Origin: Babylonia areolata
Taxonomy: Eukaryota; Mollusca; Gastropoda; Neogastropoda; Buccinidae
Assembly (NCBI RefSeq): GCF_041734735.1
Contig: NC_134906.1
Location: forward strand, 31,159,500 to 31,223,499
Reading direction: 5' to 3'
Length of the DNA: 64,000 nucleotides
Position numbers and translations under genes: made by a program. The notes under the pieces are model-generated. The model worked only from the letters and a program-made list of their open reading frames with translations. It did no database searches and was not told where the DNA came from. Of this stretch, positions 61,590 to 64,000 are shown one piece after another; position 1 is the stretch's first letter; each line of letters starts with the position of its first letter.

Positions 61590-64000
61590 ACACACAGCCG
61601 CCACTGACTGGCCGCAAGAGGGATGGGAAAAGATCTCTGATGCCAAGAACGTGGCGTCTAGTGTGTTTGCTCCGTCTATTGTATTTGGAAAGGCCCACAG
61701 AGACTCTGTTCCGTTTTGAAGAAATTTGCGCAATGTTGGTTTGGAAATGATGCCGATATTTGTTTGATTTGCAAAGCATCGTGCTCTACCTTTCATGTTA
61801 GACTTGCGGCCGCTCCCTCTCTCTGCTTCTATTTCTTTGAGGCGATCGATGGTGTGATGGCCTTGTACCTGTTCTTTTTGGTATTCTTTGACTTTTCTGA
61901 GGATTTCCGATTTTCCTAGATGTAGGCCGCTCGTTGGTGTTGCGTTACCAGCAAGTCTGTCAGCTCGCTCATTTCCCTTAACACCTGCATGTCCCGGGCA
62001 GTATGACCATGTGAGTTTTTTAATCTGAAAGTTGCGCATTGCGTTATGCCACTCTGGGCTTCCCATTCCGTTTTCAATTTTCTGTATGAGGTTCATTGAG
62101 TCGGTTAGAATCATGGCATGTTGGTTTCCGGGCGTATGGATGGACGATAGCCACTGGAGGGCATGTGTCACAGCTTCAACTTCCATCGTTAGGCTGGAGG
62201 TTGTGACTTTGTAGGCAGCATTCTCTTCCCAAATTGTTTTTCCATTTTGTTTCGCAGTGAATCCCCAACCAGACTGGTCTTTGGTGACTGAGCCATCTGT
62301 GTATATGATGATGTCCTCTTCTTTACTGTTTTCTTCTATAAGCAGCTTCACTTCCGCATCAGTTTTGCCCTCTGGCCATTCCCGACAATGTCTTCCTAGA
62401 GTGGGTGAAATGACTGTGTTGAATAGATGGTTGAGGTTTTCGGGGTTTTTCTCCCATTCTTTTGTTTCTTTCAGGTCTTGTAGTCGGCATACTAGCTGGA
62501 TTGTGTCTTCTGCTTGCCCCATCCATGATCTTCCTCGTCCTAGACGGCTGCCTTTTGGTTCTTTGACTGCGTCATGCAGTGGGTTTTGAGGATTTTCTAA
62601 TGCTTTGAAGTAGGTCTTGACCTGTTCTAACTTGTTTCTGGCCTGCACTGAAGGAAGGTCAAGCAGGTATCGCATGGTTTCTGTGGGCGTGTCTTTTGTT
62701 GTTCCAAGGATCAGCCTCATAGCTTCATTTTGGACTCTTTCTAATTTTAGGAGGTTGCTTTGAGACGGTGTTGTTAGCCCAAGTCCGTAGTCGATCACAC
62801 TGAGGACGAGTGATTGGTATAGCAGGAAGAGGTGGCGTTGTTCAATTCCTTTGGTTGTCATTGCTTTTAAGACTGAAAGGCCCTTTTTGCATTTGAGAAC
62901 AGTATTTTCCGTATGTTTTCTGAAGGTCAGCATCCTGTCGAAGTGTATTCCTAGGTAGCGTAGGCATTTAGTTTTCTCAATTTGAATCCCATCGAATGAC
63001 ACAGAAGGTGGTGATTTGCTCGCGGTTTTGTTGTTGAGGGTGCACAGCAACGTTTGGGCTTTCGCTGGATTGATGGAAGATCCTGTGTCTTTGCACCATT
63101 GAGCAATATTGTTTAGTTGTTTCTGGACGGCTTTAGTTCTTTCCTGAGCATTTTTCGAAGTTTTGAAGACCAGGCCGTCATCCGCAAGGGTAAGCACCCG
63201 AGCAATTCCATTGTTGTTTAAGTCTGCAAGGCCCTTCGTGTAGACATTGTAGAGGACAGGAGAGAGCGGAGACCCTTGTGGCAGTCTCATGGATAGTTTA
63301 GAAGGTGCAGACATCCAATCTCCGAGGCGTAGGACGACGGTTCTTTCCTGAAGCGCTGCTGCTATCCATCTTGTCAGTGTCAAACTTACTCCATACCTTA
63401 GTAGCAGCTCCATGAGGTGCGCAAACTGGACTTTATTGTAGGCATCTTCAAGGTCAATTGCTACTGCGAGTGTTTCTTCTTTTCTTTGAAATCCTTCATA
63501 CACCTCATATGCAAAAGCAGCTGCATTTTCCCATGTGGACTTACCTGTTCTGTAACCACCTTGATTTGAAGGGAGAATGTGCCTGTGTTCAAGATCCCTT
63601 GCAAGTTTCCTGGCTATCATGCGTTCCATGAGCTTTCCAACAATGTTTTGCATGGTTAGGATCCGGTAGCCGCTTACCTGACGATGGTCCTTTCCTGGTT
63701 TTGGTATGGGTTTTAAGAAGCTGTGTGTCCAGTCCTCCGGCACCTGACCATTGTGGAAACTGTTTTGATATAGATTGAAAAGTTTGCTTCTGTCTTCTTC
63801 CGATAGCTCCTTGATGTCTGAGTAACGAACTTTGTCTGGGCCAGGAGCCGATTCTTTCTTGCATTTAGCTATTGCCTCGTTTAGATCATCCATTGTCAAG
63901 TCATCATCAGGTCCAGTCTGCATAAGGGTTTGGTTTAACTCCTCAATATATTTCTTTTTCTCATCTAAGTTTCTTTGATCACTCTGTTGTATGAAACGTT
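61590..64000 (-). mobile_element. LINE with RT and RNase H domains (I/Nimb-like), partial at right edge
   Basis: The open frame enters from the right edge (RFIQQSDQRNLDEKK before the first Met at 63923) and runs without a stop into the CA-rich flank, giving 821 residues from that Met. RT motifs: KCKKESAPGPDKVRYSDIK, PEDWTHSFLKPIPKPGKD, YRILTMQNIVGKLMERM, NQGGYRTGKSTWENA, LAVAIDLEDAYNKV (motif A), LPQGSPLSPVLYNVY, VLTLADDGLVF (motif C) and CLRYLGIHFDR. RNase H follows at about residues 540-680: YTDGS, then TMEVEAVTHALQWL, ILTDSMNL and GHAGVKGNERAD, giving the D-E-D-D set. RT plus RNase H without integrase or protease marks the I superclade of non-LTR elements. The endonuclease part would lie beyond 64000. 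The 3' end is taken at about 61590, where CACA sequence starts; the last coding residues of the frame (CVCVYVWV and on) are microsatellite, not element. It is essentially intact over the visible part. Confidence 0.9.

Noticed and set aside
61458-61640. C-terminal CVCVYVWVCAFECVC part of the RT-RNase H frame as true protein
   Set aside because: It reads through a CA-rich microsatellite flank; the element most likely ends near 61590.

Overview
The window is animal nuclear DNA, most likely from a mollusc and probably a gastropod. The split gene with long introns, the LINE families, the HINE-like and piggyBac-like non-autonomous elements and the short tRNA-type SINE at 60.3 kb all fit this. The species is an inference from remembered repeat types and is not proved by the sequence. 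No prokaryotic features, no CRISPR array and no retrovirus or LTR element were seen.

One host gene can be read with confidence. It is a clade-B (type V/XI-like) fibrillar collagen alpha chain on the minus strand. Seven consecutive exons lie between 22388 and 5832 and total 1022 nt (340 codons plus a partial first codon). All junctions agree in phase. Exons A to C and the start of D encode a thrombospondin N-terminal-like (TSPN/laminin-G) domain. The rest of D and exon E form a variable linker with a 27-serine and 8-glycine run. Exons F and G give the first Gly-X-Y triplets and end at the helix-to-telopeptide junction (GPPG then HVFVIP, against GPPG then TMLMLP in vertebrate COL5A/COL11A, quoted from memory). 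The signal-peptide exon and the main triple helix were not found here. The helix should lie beyond the left edge.

By eye, well over half of the window is tandem repeat, with about thirty minisatellite arrays (units 24 to 134 bp) plus microsatellites. The main observation is that every recognised exon has an array on one side, and in most cases the repeat register runs through the splice site. The clearest case is a 134-bp unit holding the last 53 nt of exon B and its 5' splice site, repeated six times at exactly 134-bp spacing. Exons C, E and G show the same with a donor or an acceptor. The introns thus carry dozens of look-alike splice sites.

Mobile elements from left to right: a decayed LINE (345-1145, minus); a piggyBac-type non-autonomous element with TTAA ends (5949-7012); a 5'-truncated LINE 3' end with an ATTG tail (8940-10229, plus); a long HINE-like element with a tRNA-like insert (26037-27645); an old LINE cut by two HINE-like insertions (34480-37985, minus); a nearly intact 4.2-kb LINE with target duplication (39258-43440, minus); a 3' relic of a related LINE (51575-52150, plus); a SINE (60345-60490); and an RT-RNase H LINE running off the right edge (61590-64000, minus).

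Long open frames elsewhere are products of tandem repeats whose unit length is a multiple of three, and I do not call them genes.
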